From the NCBI GenBank assembly GCA_011523485.1, contig WTGR01000165.1, positions 1 through 28,546 of the forward strand: a stretch of DNA of 28,546 nucleotides, given 5' to 3'. Both the position numbers and the translations under genes were made by a program. The notes beneath the pieces are model-generated. The model worked only from the letters and a program-made list of their open reading frames with translations. It ran no database searches and was not told the DNA's origin. Source of the DNA: Acidobacteriota bacterium. GTDB taxonomy: Bacteria > Acidobacteriota > Vicinamibacteria > Vicinamibacterales > UBA8438. Every line of letters starts with the position of its first letter. Positions within the stretch are counted from its first letter, which is position 1. Shown in pieces: positions 7,417-15,143 of the stretch.

Positions 7417-8931
7417 ATGCCGAACGACCAGCCGTCCGCTTCCGCGCGATCCGGGTCCGCGGCGTCCGAGAGTCTGAGTCGGCTTCCGCTGCCCGACACC
7501 GGCGCGCGCGGCCTCCTGCGCCACTTCGGGCCGGGGTTGATCCTGATGATGACCGGGATCGGCACCAGCCACCTGGTCACCGCGCCGGTGGCCGGCGGGC
7601 GTTTCGAATACGCACTGCTCTGGTGCATTCCGGTGGCCTACATCTTCAAGTACTACGGCTTCGAGATGGCGTTCCGGTTCACCAACGCGACCGGCCGGAG
7701 CATGCTCGACGCGTATACCACCGCCCCCGGCAAGTGGCCGGTCTGGTACGTCCTGATCACCACGATCGTCCAGTGCGCGCTCGGTCAGGCGGGACGTCTG
7801 GCCGCCGCCGCCGCGGTCCTGTTCTACGTCTTTTCCGAGTACCTCGGCCTCGGCCTGCCGGCGTGGCTGTACGGGCTCGGGCTCGGGGCCCTCTCGGTCG
7901 GCATCATCCTCTACGGGCGCTACGCCGCCGTGGAGCTGTCCACCAAGGTGCTGGCCGGACTGCTGTTCGTGTCGACGGTCGGCGTCTACCTCTTCGAGCC
8001 GGCGCCGATGTCCGCGATGGGTCGGTTCTTCGTCTTCGAGACGCCGGTCGGCTCGTGGCTCGTCATCGCCGCGTTCCTGGGGCTCCTGCCCACCGGCATC
8101 GACGTGTCGCTGCAGGCCTCGGAGTGGGGCAAGGCGAAGCGCGTCGGCATGGGGCGCATCCGCGAGCAGCTCGAGCGGGACGGGCTGGCGAAGCGGTTCG
8201 ATCCGTTCGGCGGCTCGCCCAGCACGGACCTGGCGGTAGACGTCTCGAAGCTGCCCGAGCATGCGCAGGAATACTGCCGGCGCTGGTTCCGCATCGGGCT
8301 CTGGGACTTCACGCTCGGTCACGTCGTGTCGTTCCTGCTCGCCGTCATCTTCCTGTTGCTGGCCGCGGTCTGGCTCTACCCGGCCGAGGTGGCGGGGAAC
8401 GCGGTCATCGGCGAGATCGCGCGCATCTTCACCGACAGCATCGGACCGGGCATGATGCTGATCTTCCTGCTGGGCGCGTTCGCGGCGACCTTCTCCACCG
8501 CGTTCAACTACTTCGACGGCTGGCCGCGGGTGGTCGCGGCCTGCTGCCGGAACCTGTTCCGCGCCACGGCGGCCTTGCCCGGCATCGCCGCCGACCAGTT
8601 GACCGACGACCACCGGCGGACCGCGGCCTCCGAGTACAACATCTACCGCATCACGATGTTCTACTCGCTGATAGCGGCCGTGCTCATCCTCGCCGGCCTG
8701 CCGCGGCCGGTGTTCCTGGTGCTGGTCTCGTCGGCGCTCGCATTCTTCATCGCGCCGGTGATCTTCTTCCTGAACCTGTACTACTGCGTGACGGTGATTC
8801 CGAAGAACGACACCGCCTTCTATCCCTCGCCGGCGGTGCGCGCCTTCGCGTGGTTCAGCCTCGTCGTGTTCACCGGCCTGACCGCCGTCGTCATCCTGGC
8901 CCGCGTGTTCGGCGTGACGCTCTTCGGATAG
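7417..8931 (+). CDS. Nramp-related membrane transporter with non-canonical substrate motifs
   Basis: This 504-residue polytopic protein has about 11 hydrophobic segments and the Nramp/APC layout, starting GPGLILMMTGIGTSH in TM1. In classical Nramp the TM1 unwound region is DPGN; here it is G49-T-S-H52. The TM6 MPH motif is replaced by LLPTGIDVS (L223-S231). These residues bind metal in Mn/Fe carriers, so substrate specificity is probably altered, as in Nramp-related Mg or other divergent clades. A hydrophilic insert (~245-280) follows TM6. It is the first gene of a likely operon: the secreted M23 peptidase starts 8 bp after its stop. General annotations would call it an Nramp family divalent metal transporter. 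Confidence 0.8.
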   Translation: MPNDQPSASARSGSAASESLSRLPLPDTGARGLLRHFGPGLILMMTGIGTSHLVTAPVAGGRFEYALLWCIPVAYIFKYYGFEMAFRFTNATGRSMLDAYTTAPGKWPVWYVLITTIVQCALGQAGRLAAAAAVLFYVFSEYLGLGLPAWLYGLGLGALSVGIILYGRYAAVELSTKVLAGLLFVSTVGVYLFEPAPMSAMGRFFVFETPVGSWLVIAAFLGLLPTGIDVSLQASEWGKAKRVGMGRIREQLERDGLAKRFDPFGGSPSTDLAVDVSKLPEHAQEYCRRWFRIGLWDFTLGHVVSFLLAVIFLLLAAVWLYPAEVAGNAVIGEIARIFTDSIGPGMMLIFLLGAFAATFSTAFNYFDGWPRVVAACCRNLFRATAALPGIAADQLTDDHRRTAASEYNIYRITMFYSLIAAVLILAGLPRPVFLVLVSSALAFFIAPVIFFLNLYYCVTVIPKNDTAFYPSPAVRAFAWFSLVVFTGLTAVVILARVFGVTLFG

Positions 8932-8939
8932 GAGGCGTG

Positions 8940-9905
8940 GTGAAATCCCGCGTTGCAAGAAGGTCGGCCAGGCGTCCGGATCCAGCGGCCCGACGTCGGG
9001 TTCGCGCGACGGCGGCGTGCGTGTGCGCCATCGTCACGGCGTTGCTGACGGGCGTTTCGGCCGCGTCCTCCGGCCAGGGCGCCGCCGATCTGATCGTCAA
9101 CGTCACCCATCGGGCGCGCGCCCTGCACCCGGGGGAGATCGTCGTACTCAACGTCCGGACCTCCGAGGCGCCGGCGGCGCTCGGCGCCACCGCGTTCGGC
9201 GCCAAGTTGCGGTTCTTCCCGGCCGGGCCGGCCAACGTCTGGTCGGCGCTCGTCGGGATCGATCTCGAGGTAGAGCCGGGAGAGCACACGGTCGCCGTTC
9301 GGGCGACGGCCGTCGACGGTTCGCTGGCCGAGACCGACTACACGCTCGCGGTCGAGCCCAAGCAGTTCGCGACCCGCAGGTTGCGCGTCGAGCCGCGCTA
9401 CGTCGATCCGCCCCCCGAGGTCATCGAGCGGATCCTGCGCGAGAGGGACCTGCAGGCGGCGCTCTTTCCGGTCTCCACCGCCGTGCGCTACTGGCGCGGC
9501 GGGTTCCTGCGCCCGGTCCCGGGGCGTGCGAACAGCGCCTTCGGGCGACGCAGCGTCTTCAACGGCCAGCCCCGGAGCCCGCACAGCGGCGCGGACTTCC
9601 TGTCCGGGACGGGCACGCCGATCGCGGCGCCCAACGACGGTGTCGTGGTTCTTGCCACCGATCTCTATTTCTCGGGCAACGTCGTGATAATCGACCACGG
9701 CTGGGGTCTCTACTCCTACTTCGCGCACCTGTCCGCGATCGATGTCGCCGAGGGAGACCGCGTGCGCAAGGGCATGGTGGTCGGCAAGGTCGGCGCGACC
9801 GGCCGCGTCACGGGCGCGCACCTCCATTGGACCGTGCGCCTGAACGACGCCCGCGTGGACCCGCTGTCGTTGCTGGAGCTGTTCCCAGCCGGAGGCGGCC
9901 GCTGA
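8940..9905 (+). CDS. Secreted M23-family (LytM-type) metallopeptidase
   Basis: This 321-residue protein has a long basic N-terminus and a hydrophobic signal segment (~29-47), a beta-rich N-terminal domain (~50-150), then a C-terminal M23 domain. Zinc-site motifs are intact: H215-SGA-D219 and the H294-L-H296 pair, with FGRRSVFNG before and GKVGATGRVTGAHLHW around them. It is predicted to cut peptide bridges in peptidoglycan in the periplasm. GGAGG at 8931-8935 overlaps the upstream stop; GTG codons at 8937 and 8940 are both possible, and 8940 has better spacing. The stop codon shares one base with the next gene's ATG (TGATG), so the two are translationally coupled. Confidence 0.85.
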   Translation: MKSRVARRSARRPDPAARRRVRATAACVCAIVTALLTGVSAASSGQGAADLIVNVTHRARALHPGEIVVLNVRTSEAPAALGATAFGAKLRFFPAGPANVWSALVGIDLEVEPGEHTVAVRATAVDGSLAETDYTLAVEPKQFATRRLRVEPRYVDPPPEVIERILRERDLQAALFPVSTAVRYWRGGFLRPVPGRANSAFGRRSVFNGQPRSPHSGADFLSGTGTPIAAPNDGVVVLATDLYFSGNVVIIDHGWGLYSYFAHLSAIDVAEGDRVRKGMVVGKVGATGRVTGAHLHWTVRLNDARVDPLSLLELFPAGGGR

Positions 9906-10795
9906 TGGGACGAATGGCGCCCCGGTCGATTCTCTGGCTGATCCTCGTAGGCCCGCTCGTCTTCTCGTCGCCCCTTGCTGCACAGGAGGTCGGGCCCGCG
10001 AGGGGATCGCTCGTGCTCGTGGGCGGGAGCATGCAGGATGCGGCCATCGTCGAGCGCTTCCTGGATCTCGCCGGCGGCCCGGACGCCCCGATCGTGCTCA
10101 TCCCCACGGCAGGCGGAGCGGAGTCGTACGACCGGACGTGGCGGGGCGCCGAGGCGTTTCGGGCGTCCGGGGCGACCCGGCTCGCGATTCTGCACACCAC
10201 GGACCGCGATACCGCGAACACGGAAGCGTTCGTCGAACCCTTGCGCCGCGCCCGCGGCGTCTGGTTCGGCGGCGGGCGCCAGTGGCGGCTCGCCGACGCG
10301 TACCTGGACACGAAGGTGCACGAGGCGCTCCACGAGGTGCTCGACCGCGGCGGCGTCATCGGTGGGTCCTCCGCGGGGGCGACCATCCTGGGCTCGTACC
10401 TGGTGCGCGGCGATACGCGGGCCAACACGATCATGATGGGCGATCACGAGGAAGGGTTCGGGCTGCTGCGGGGCGTCGGGGTCGATCAGCACCTGCTGCG
10501 GCGCAACCGCCAGTTCGACCTGATCGAGGTGATTCGCGCGCGCCCGGATCTGCTCGGCATCGGCATCGACGAGGACACCGCCCTCGTCGTGCAGGGCGAC
10601 CGGTTCGAGGTCATCGGCCGCAGCTACGTCGCCATCTACGATCACGAGCGGCTGCTCGATTCAGGCGGCCTGTTCTACCTGCTGGCGCCGGGCGACGTCT
10701 ACGACCTGGCGACCAGGGAAGCCTATCGCCCGCGGCCGGCGCTCGGACCCCTCGGCCGCGTCGTGGCCGGGCCGTGGCCCGACGCGCCTCGTTGA
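9905..10795 (+). CDS. Secreted cyanophycinase-like S51-family serine peptidase
   Basis: The 296-residue product has a signal peptide (to about LAAQE, residue ~27) and then a flavodoxin-like S51 fold. GGSSAGATILG carries the nucleophile elbow (S156), and VWFGGGRQWRL, VDQHLLRRNR and GIGIDEDTALVV are typical of cyanophycinase/dipeptidase E relatives. Cyanophycinases release beta-Asp-Arg dipeptides from cyanophycin, but no cyanophycin synthetase is visible and this copy is exported, so an isoaspartyl or other acidic peptide substrate is equally plausible. Coupling to the M23 gene suggests a shared role in extracytoplasmic peptide or wall turnover. Confidence 0.83.
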   Translation: MGRMAPRSILWLILVGPLVFSSPLAAQEVGPARGSLVLVGGSMQDAAIVERFLDLAGGPDAPIVLIPTAGGAESYDRTWRGAEAFRASGATRLAILHTTDRDTANTEAFVEPLRRARGVWFGGGRQWRLADAYLDTKVHEALHEVLDRGGVIGGSSAGATILGSYLVRGDTRANTIMMGDHEEGFGLLRGVGVDQHLLRRNRQFDLIEVIRARPDLLGIGIDEDTALVVQGDRFEVIGRSYVAIYDHERLLDSGGLFYLLAPGDVYDLATREAYRPRPALGPLGRVVAGPWPDAPR

Positions 10796-10862
10796 TGCTG
10801 GCCGCAGTCGATGTACCGGAAAGGAAGTCCGTCTCCCGGCGCCGGGCTGTAGTGCGGGCCGG

Positions 10863-12083
10863 TCAGGTGCGCATCGCTCCGGCCAGGACGTCGATCAGCG
10901 CGTCGAAGTCGGCGTCGTCGTTGTACAGATGCGGGGCGATGCGGATGGCGCCCCCGCGGAGCGACACCGATACCTGTTTCGCCCTGAGGTCGCGGCCGAG
11001 TCGAGGGATGTCGACGCCGGCCGGCAGGCGCACCCCGAACAGGTGCCCGGCCCGCCAGCGGTCGTCATCCATCCGGCAGCCGAGCTCGCGGAGGCGCGGG
11101 ACCGCGGCGGCGGTCAGCTCGCGCGTGTGGGCCGCGACCGTCTCCGGCCCCCAGTCGAGGACCTGCTCCAGCGCGGCCTCGAGCATCGGCAGCAGCACGA
11201 AGTTCGACCGCTCGCCCACGTCGTAGCGAATGGCCCCCGGCCGGTAGTCGTCGCGGTAGTCGACGAGCTCGTTGAAGCGGTCGCTGCCGCGGCGGGTGAT
11301 CCAGTTCTCCTCGAGCGGCACGCCGTCCTCGAAGGCGGAGCCGTACCACGCGACGCCAATCGCGTAGGGGCCGGTCAGCCACTTGTAGCCGGCGCAGATC
11401 AGTGCGTCGGGGCGGGTGCGCGCGACGTCGAACGGCTCTGCGCCCACCGACTGCGTACCGTCGACGACGAGCCGGGCCCCTGCGCCGCGCGCCCGCTCGC
11501 CGATGGCGCCGAGGTCGAACCGGAGGCCGTCGGTCCAGTGCAGCGGCGGCAGCACGACCGCCGCCGTGCGGTCGTCGATGGCCTCCAGCAGGGCTTCGTT
11601 CCAGGCCTCGCCCCGCGATCCCGCCGTATCGGGGGCCGCGACGGTGCGCAGCGTGGCTCCGGCTTCGCGGCAGGCTCGCCGCCAGGTGTAGACCGCGCTG
11701 GGGAACTGCTCCTCGACGACGATTACGGTCCGGCCGGCAGCGAGCGGCGTATTGCGGGCTACCGTCGCCATCGCGTAGGAGACGGACGGCACGATCGCCA
11801 CCCCGTCCGGGTCGGGCGCGTTGACGAGGCGGGCGAAGAGCTGGCGAACACGCGTGGCCGGCTCGAAGAAGTCGCCGGTCTCCAGGCTGCTGGGGACGGC
11901 GATGCGGTCGATCGCGCGGCGTCCGGCCTCCGCGACCCGCTTCGAGGCCGGCGCCATGTACGCGCAGTTGAGATAGTGCAGGCCGGGCGGCAGCGAGAAG
12001 AGCGCGCGGTGCGCGTTCGGGCGTGGGGGGCTGCGGAACCACCGGGAGATTGGGGAAGCGACCGTGCGGCCTACCGACGCCAT
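10863..12083 (-). CDS. Class V PLP-dependent aminotransferase / cysteine desulfurase-like enzyme
   Basis: This 406-residue protein has the fold-type I layout: a substrate-side segment LHYLNCAYMAP near the N-terminus, VVDGTQSVGA with the PLP-ring aspartate (D208), and ICAGYKWLTGPYAIG with the Schiff-base lysine (K234). It lacks a mobile cysteine-loop motif that would argue for a desulfurase. The most likely role is an aminotransferase, lyase or kynureninase/isopenicillin-epimerase-like activity; the substrate cannot be told. I chose ATG at 12083 because TAAGCT sits 7 nt upstream; a GTG at 12107 would add eight residues. It converges on the cyanophycinase-like gene with a 67-bp gap and is divergent from the dipeptidase gene. 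Confidence 0.85.
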   Translation of the reverse strand: MASVGRTVASPISRWFRSPPRPNAHRALFSLPPGLHYLNCAYMAPASKRVAEAGRRAIDRIAVPSSLETGDFFEPATRVRQLFARLVNAPDPDGVAIVPSVSYAMATVARNTPLAAGRTVIVVEEQFPSAVYTWRRACREAGATLRTVAAPDTAGSRGEAWNEALLEAIDDRTAAVVLPPLHWTDGLRFDLGAIGERARGAGARLVVDGTQSVGAEPFDVARTRPDALICAGYKWLTGPYAIGVAWYGSAFEDGVPLEENWITRRGSDRFNELVDYRDDYRPGAIRYDVGERSNFVLLPMLEAALEQVLDWGPETVAAHTRELTAAAVPRLRELGCRMDDDRWRAGHLFGVRLPAGVDIPRLGRDLRAKQVSVSLRGGAIRIAPHLYNDDADFDALIDVLAGAMRT

Positions 12084-12090
12084 GCAATCC

Positions 12091-12096
12091 AGCTTA
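12091..12096 (-). promoter_or_regulatory. -10-like element for the class V aminotransferase gene
   Basis: On the minus strand TAAGCT (TANNNT type) ends 7 nt before ATG 12083, with no Shine-Dalgarno. It is a weak hexamer, listed because the spacing repeats at several other genes in the window. Confidence 0.3.
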
Positions 12097-12126
12097 CTAC
12101 CGTCCACGTGCGCGCGCGGCCGGTGG

Positions 12127-12132
12127 TATGCT
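12127..12132 (+). promoter_or_regulatory. -10-like element for the dipeptidase-otsB operon
   Basis: TATGCT lies 22 nt before the dipeptidase ATG. The short leader contains AGGAG 6 nt before the start, so this gene is conventionally led, unlike its divergent neighbour. Confidence 0.4.
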
Positions 12133-12154
12133 CATCCGTTTTCAGGAGTCTGCC

Positions 12155-13420
12155 ATGGCCCCCAGGACGGCGAACGGATCACTGGCGCTGGCGTTGGCCG
12201 CCTCGGTCGCCGGCGGGTGCGCCCTCGGGACGCCGGAAGAGCGCGCGGAGCGGGCGCTCGCAAACCGCGCGACCGCGGTTCACGAGCGCGTATTGACGCT
12301 CGACTCGCACATCGACATCCCGCTCAACTTCGCCACCCGCGCCGTCGACCCCGGGGTGCCCGGCGACTTCCAGGTGGACCTGCCGAAGATGCGCGCCGGC
12401 GGGCTCGACGCCGGGTTCTTCATCGTCTACGTCGGCCAGACGGAAAGGACGCGCGAGAACGAGGCGCAGGCCCGGGCGGACGCGATGACGAAGTTCGGAG
12501 CGATCCACCGCATGGCCGAAGAGCTGTACCCGGACGAGATCGAGATTGCGTACACCGCGGCCGACGTGGAGCGGATTGCCGGCAGCGGCAAGCTGGTGGC
12601 GGCGATCGGCATCGAGAACGGGTACGTCATCGGCCGCGATCTCTCACTTCTGGAGACCTATCACGAGCTCGGCGCCCGCTACATGACGCTGGCGCACGGC
12701 GGACACAACGACATTGCGGACTCTGCGACGCCGCGCGAGGCGCTGGGCGACGGGGAGGCCGAGCACGACGGCGTGAGCGCGTTCGGGGAGCAGGTCATCG
12801 CGGAGATGAACCGCCTCGGGATGCTCGTCGACGTGTCGCACATCTCGAAGGCGGCCATGCTCGACGCGGTGCGTCTGTCCGAGGCGCCGGTCATCGCCTC
12901 GCATTCGAGCATGCACGCCCTGATGCCGCATCCGCGCAACCTGGACGACGAGCAGCTCCGGGCGCTGGCCGCCAACGGGGGCGTGGTTCAGACGGTGGCG
13001 CTCGGTGCTTTCCTGTCCGAGGTCGCTGCCCGGCGCGCAGCGGAGTACCGCAACATCCGGGGCGCTTTCGGCATGATTCCGGGCCAGCAGCCCGAAGACC
13101 TCGGCGCCGAGCCGTACGAGGACTACCTGGGCCGGGTCGAGGCGCTGGACGCGCGCTGGCCCGATGCCACGGTCGCCGATTTCGTCGACCACATCGACCA
13201 CGCGGTCGACCTGATCGGTATCGAGCACGTCGGGATCAGCTCGGACTTCGACGGCGGCGGCGGCGTTGTCGGCTGGAGCGACGCGAGCGAGACGCTGAAC
13301 GTCACCGTCGAGCTCGTGCGGCGCGGCTACAGCGAGGAGGACATCGCCAGGCTGTGGGGCGGGAATCTGCTGCGCGTCTGGAGCGAGGCGGAGGCGGTGG
13401 CCGCGCGGCGCGGCCGGTAG
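12155..13420 (+). CDS. Membrane dipeptidase (peptidase M19), probable lipoprotein
   Basis: This 421-residue zinc dipeptidase is predicted to hydrolyse dipeptides, possibly D-amino-acid-containing ones, at the cell envelope. H52-I-D54 after VLTLDS binds the first zinc, E154 in GIENGY bridges the metals, and further ligands are in VDVSHIS and ASHSSMHAL. The active-site aspartate lies in HVGISSDFDGGGG. The N-terminus (positive, hydrophobic, AGGC with C22) is a plausible lipobox, so it may be lipid-anchored. ATG at 12155 has AGGAG 6 nt upstream. The trehalose-phosphatase gene follows after 22 bp, likely in the same transcript. Confidence 0.92.
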   Translation: MAPRTANGSLALALAASVAGGCALGTPEERAERALANRATAVHERVLTLDSHIDIPLNFATRAVDPGVPGDFQVDLPKMRAGGLDAGFFIVYVGQTERTRENEAQARADAMTKFGAIHRMAEELYPDEIEIAYTAADVERIAGSGKLVAAIGIENGYVIGRDLSLLETYHELGARYMTLAHGGHNDIADSATPREALGDGEAEHDGVSAFGEQVIAEMNRLGMLVDVSHISKAAMLDAVRLSEAPVIASHSSMHALMPHPRNLDDEQLRALAANGGVVQTVALGAFLSEVAARRAAEYRNIRGAFGMIPGQQPEDLGAEPYEDYLGRVEALDARWPDATVADFVDHIDHAVDLIGIEHVGISSDFDGGGGVVGWSDASETLNVTVELVRRGYSEEDIARLWGGNLLRVWSEAEAVAARRGR

Positions 13421-13442
13421 CGGGACGGGCGGAGCATCCACC

Positions 13443-14294
13443 ATGTCCAGCACGAGCTCGCCGGCGGCGCCTCGGCCGGGGCGCGTTGCGACGCGGACCA
13501 CCCATGCGCTGCCGTGGGCCCTGCACCCGGAGGTGCGCACCGTATGGCTCTCCGCGGTCACGCGCGGGGCGCCGGGCGTGTTCCTCGACTACGACGGCAC
13601 CCTCACGCCGATCGCGGATCGGCCGGAGCAGGCCACGCTCGTCGCGTCCACGCGGGCGCGGCTCGCCAGACTGGCGTCCCGCTGCCCGGTGACCATCGTT
13701 ACCGGCCGCGACGTCGCCGTCGTGCGCGATTTCGTCCAGCTCGACGAGATCGGCTACGCCGGCTGCCACGGCCTGGACATCGAGGGGGCGGCCGGCAGCG
13801 GCCTGCGCTACGAGGCGGCGGAAACGTTGCTGCCCGCGCTCGACGGCGCCGAGGCCGATCTGCGGCGGGGATTGTCGCGCACGGCGGGCGCGCTGGTCGA
13901 GCGCAAGCGCTACAGCGTTTCCACACACTACCGGCTGGTCGGCCGGGGCGACACGCCGCGCGTGGAAGAGGTCGTCGCCACCGTGGCGCGCCGCTACCCG
14001 GAGCTGCGCCGCGAGCGCGGCAAGAAGGTGTTCGAGTTGCGTCCGGACGTGGCGTGGGACAAGGGGAGCGCCGTCGCGTGGCTGCTCTCCGCCCTGTCGC
14101 TGGATCCCGGGGCGGCCACCTACATCGGCGACGACGAAACCGACGAGCACGCGTTCGAGCTGCTCGACGGCGCCGGCGTTCCCATCGTCGTCGAGCACGG
14201 CGATCGTCCCACGAGCGCGCGCTATCGCGTGCGCGATCCCCGCGAGGTGACCGAGGTTCTGGATCTCCTGATAGAAGCGCTGGCGTTGTCCTGA
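13443..14294 (+). CDS. otsB: Trehalose-6-phosphate phosphatase
   Basis: This 283-residue HAD-superfamily enzyme would dephosphorylate trehalose-6-phosphate to trehalose. Motif I is FLDYDGTLTPI, with D49 as nucleophile and D51 as acid/base. Motif II is in TIVTGRD, the lysine of motif III is in VAWDKGSAV, and motif IV is YIGDDETDEHAF. The cap region between motifs II and III has normal length. GGAG lies 8 nt before the ATG. No otsA (trehalose-6-phosphate synthase) is in the window, so the synthase must lie elsewhere if the pathway is complete. It is followed by a 150-bp gap containing a perfect palindrome. Confidence 0.93.
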   Translation: MSSTSSPAAPRPGRVATRTTHALPWALHPEVRTVWLSAVTRGAPGVFLDYDGTLTPIADRPEQATLVASTRARLARLASRCPVTIVTGRDVAVVRDFVQLDEIGYAGCHGLDIEGAAGSGLRYEAAETLLPALDGAEADLRRGLSRTAGALVERKRYSVSTHYRLVGRGDTPRVEEVVATVARRYPELRRERGKKVFELRPDVAWDKGSAVAWLLSALSLDPGAATYIGDDETDEHAFELLDGAGVPIVVEHGDRPTSARYRVRDPREVTEVLDLLIEALALS

Positions 14295-14333
14295 GGGCCG
14301 TCTGCGACCAGTTTCCAGAGCGCCCGTCGCCAC

Positions 14334-14355
14334 TCGCTCGAACCCGTTCGAGCGA
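14334..14355. repeat. 22-nt perfect palindrome between otsB and phoU
   Basis: TCGCTCGAAC, CC, GTTCGAGCGA form a perfect inverted repeat with 10-bp arms. As RNA it would be a 9-bp stem with a CCCG tetraloop, 40 nt past the otsB stop, but no U-tract follows. It could be a terminator-like hairpin for otsB or a protein-binding operator for the phoU operon, about 90 bp upstream of phoU. Confidence 0.6.
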
Positions 14356-14387
14356 TCCACGCCGGCGGGTCGCGACCGGCTCCGCTG

Positions 14388-14416
14388 TTGCGGTTCCTGT
14401 AGCGCTGGGATACGCT
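14388..14416 (+). promoter_or_regulatory. Candidate promoter of phoU-phoB-phoR
   Basis: TTGCGG (14388-14393), a 17-bp spacer and TACGCT (14411-14416) form a weak sigma70-type pair ending 28 nt before phoU. Two direct repeats, CTGTTGC (14385) and CTGTAGC (14397), overlap the -35 with 12-nt periodicity. They recall a Pho box, whose repeats are normally 11 nt apart. Confidence 0.35.
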
Positions 14417-14444
14417 CGGGACGAGGTCTTCGAAGGGGTGCGAC

Positions 14445-15143
14445 TTGGATTCGGTTCAGGGCGCCGTGCCGCGCGCCGCCGATGAACTCAACCAGTTGAA
14501 GACGCGCCTGCTCGCGATGGGCGGCGAAGCGGAAGAGCAGGTGCGCGCGGCCGTGCGGGCGCTCGTCGACGGCGATCTGGGGCTTGCCGAGCGGGTCCTC
14601 TGCGGCGACGAACCGATCAATCGCCTGCACATGGAGATCGACAAGCGCTGCTACGATCTGCTGGTCGAGCATCATCCGTCGGCCACCGACGTGCGGGTGG
14701 TCGTCTCGGGCGTGAAGATCAACAGCGATCTCGAGCGCATCGGCGACGTCGCCGTGAACATCGCGGAAGCGGCCTTCAGCTATCTGCAGCACCCGCCGGT
14801 CAAGCCGCTCATCGACATTCCCCGGATGGCCGAGCACGCGCAGGGCATGCTGCGGGACGCCCTCAATGCGTACGTGCGTCACGCCACCGATATGGCTTAC
14901 GACGTGCTCGACCGCGACGATACCCTGGACGGGCTCAAGGACCAGGTGTTTCGGGAGCTGCTGCGCTACATGGTGCAGAACCCGGCCACGACCGAACCGG
15001 CGCTCGACCTCATCCTGATCTCCCGCCATCTGGAACGCATCGGCGATCACGCCACCAACATCGCCGAAGAGGTGATCTTCATGGTGTCGGGCCAGGACGT
15101 CCGGCATCATGCGCAGGAGGGGAGGGACCCCACTGAGCACTGA
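14445..15143 (+). CDS. phoU: Phosphate signalling regulator PhoU
   Basis: This 232-residue all-helical protein has the two PhoU three-helix repeats, each carrying the metal-binding signature: INSDLERIGDVAVNIAE and SRHLERIGDHATNIAEE. PhoU modulates signalling from the Pst phosphate transporter to the PhoR kinase. The start is TTG at 14445, with GAAGGGG about 6 nt upstream; no ATG or GTG gives a better family-like N-terminus. The gene overlaps the downstream response regulator reading frame. The order phoU-phoB-phoR without adjacent pstSCAB is notable. Confidence 0.95.
   Translation: MDSVQGAVPRAADELNQLKTRLLAMGGEAEEQVRAAVRALVDGDLGLAERVLCGDEPINRLHMEIDKRCYDLLVEHHPSATDVRVVVSGVKINSDLERIGDVAVNIAEAAFSYLQHPPVKPLIDIPRMAEHAQGMLRDALNAYVRHATDMAYDVLDRDDTLDGLKDQVFRELLRYMVQNPATTEPALDLILISRHLERIGDHATNIAEEVIFMVSGQDVRHHAQEGRDPTEH

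Noticed and set aside
10835..10846. CCCGGCGCCGGG palindrome as a bidirectional terminator between the S51 and aminotransferase genes
   Set aside because: There is no loop beyond 4 nt, no T-run, and short GC palindromes are expected in this composition.
14334..14355. LexA box reading of the otsB-phoU palindrome
   Set aside because: The CGAAC and GTTCG halves are 2 bp apart, not 4 as in Gram-positive-type LexA boxes, and no SOS gene is adjacent.
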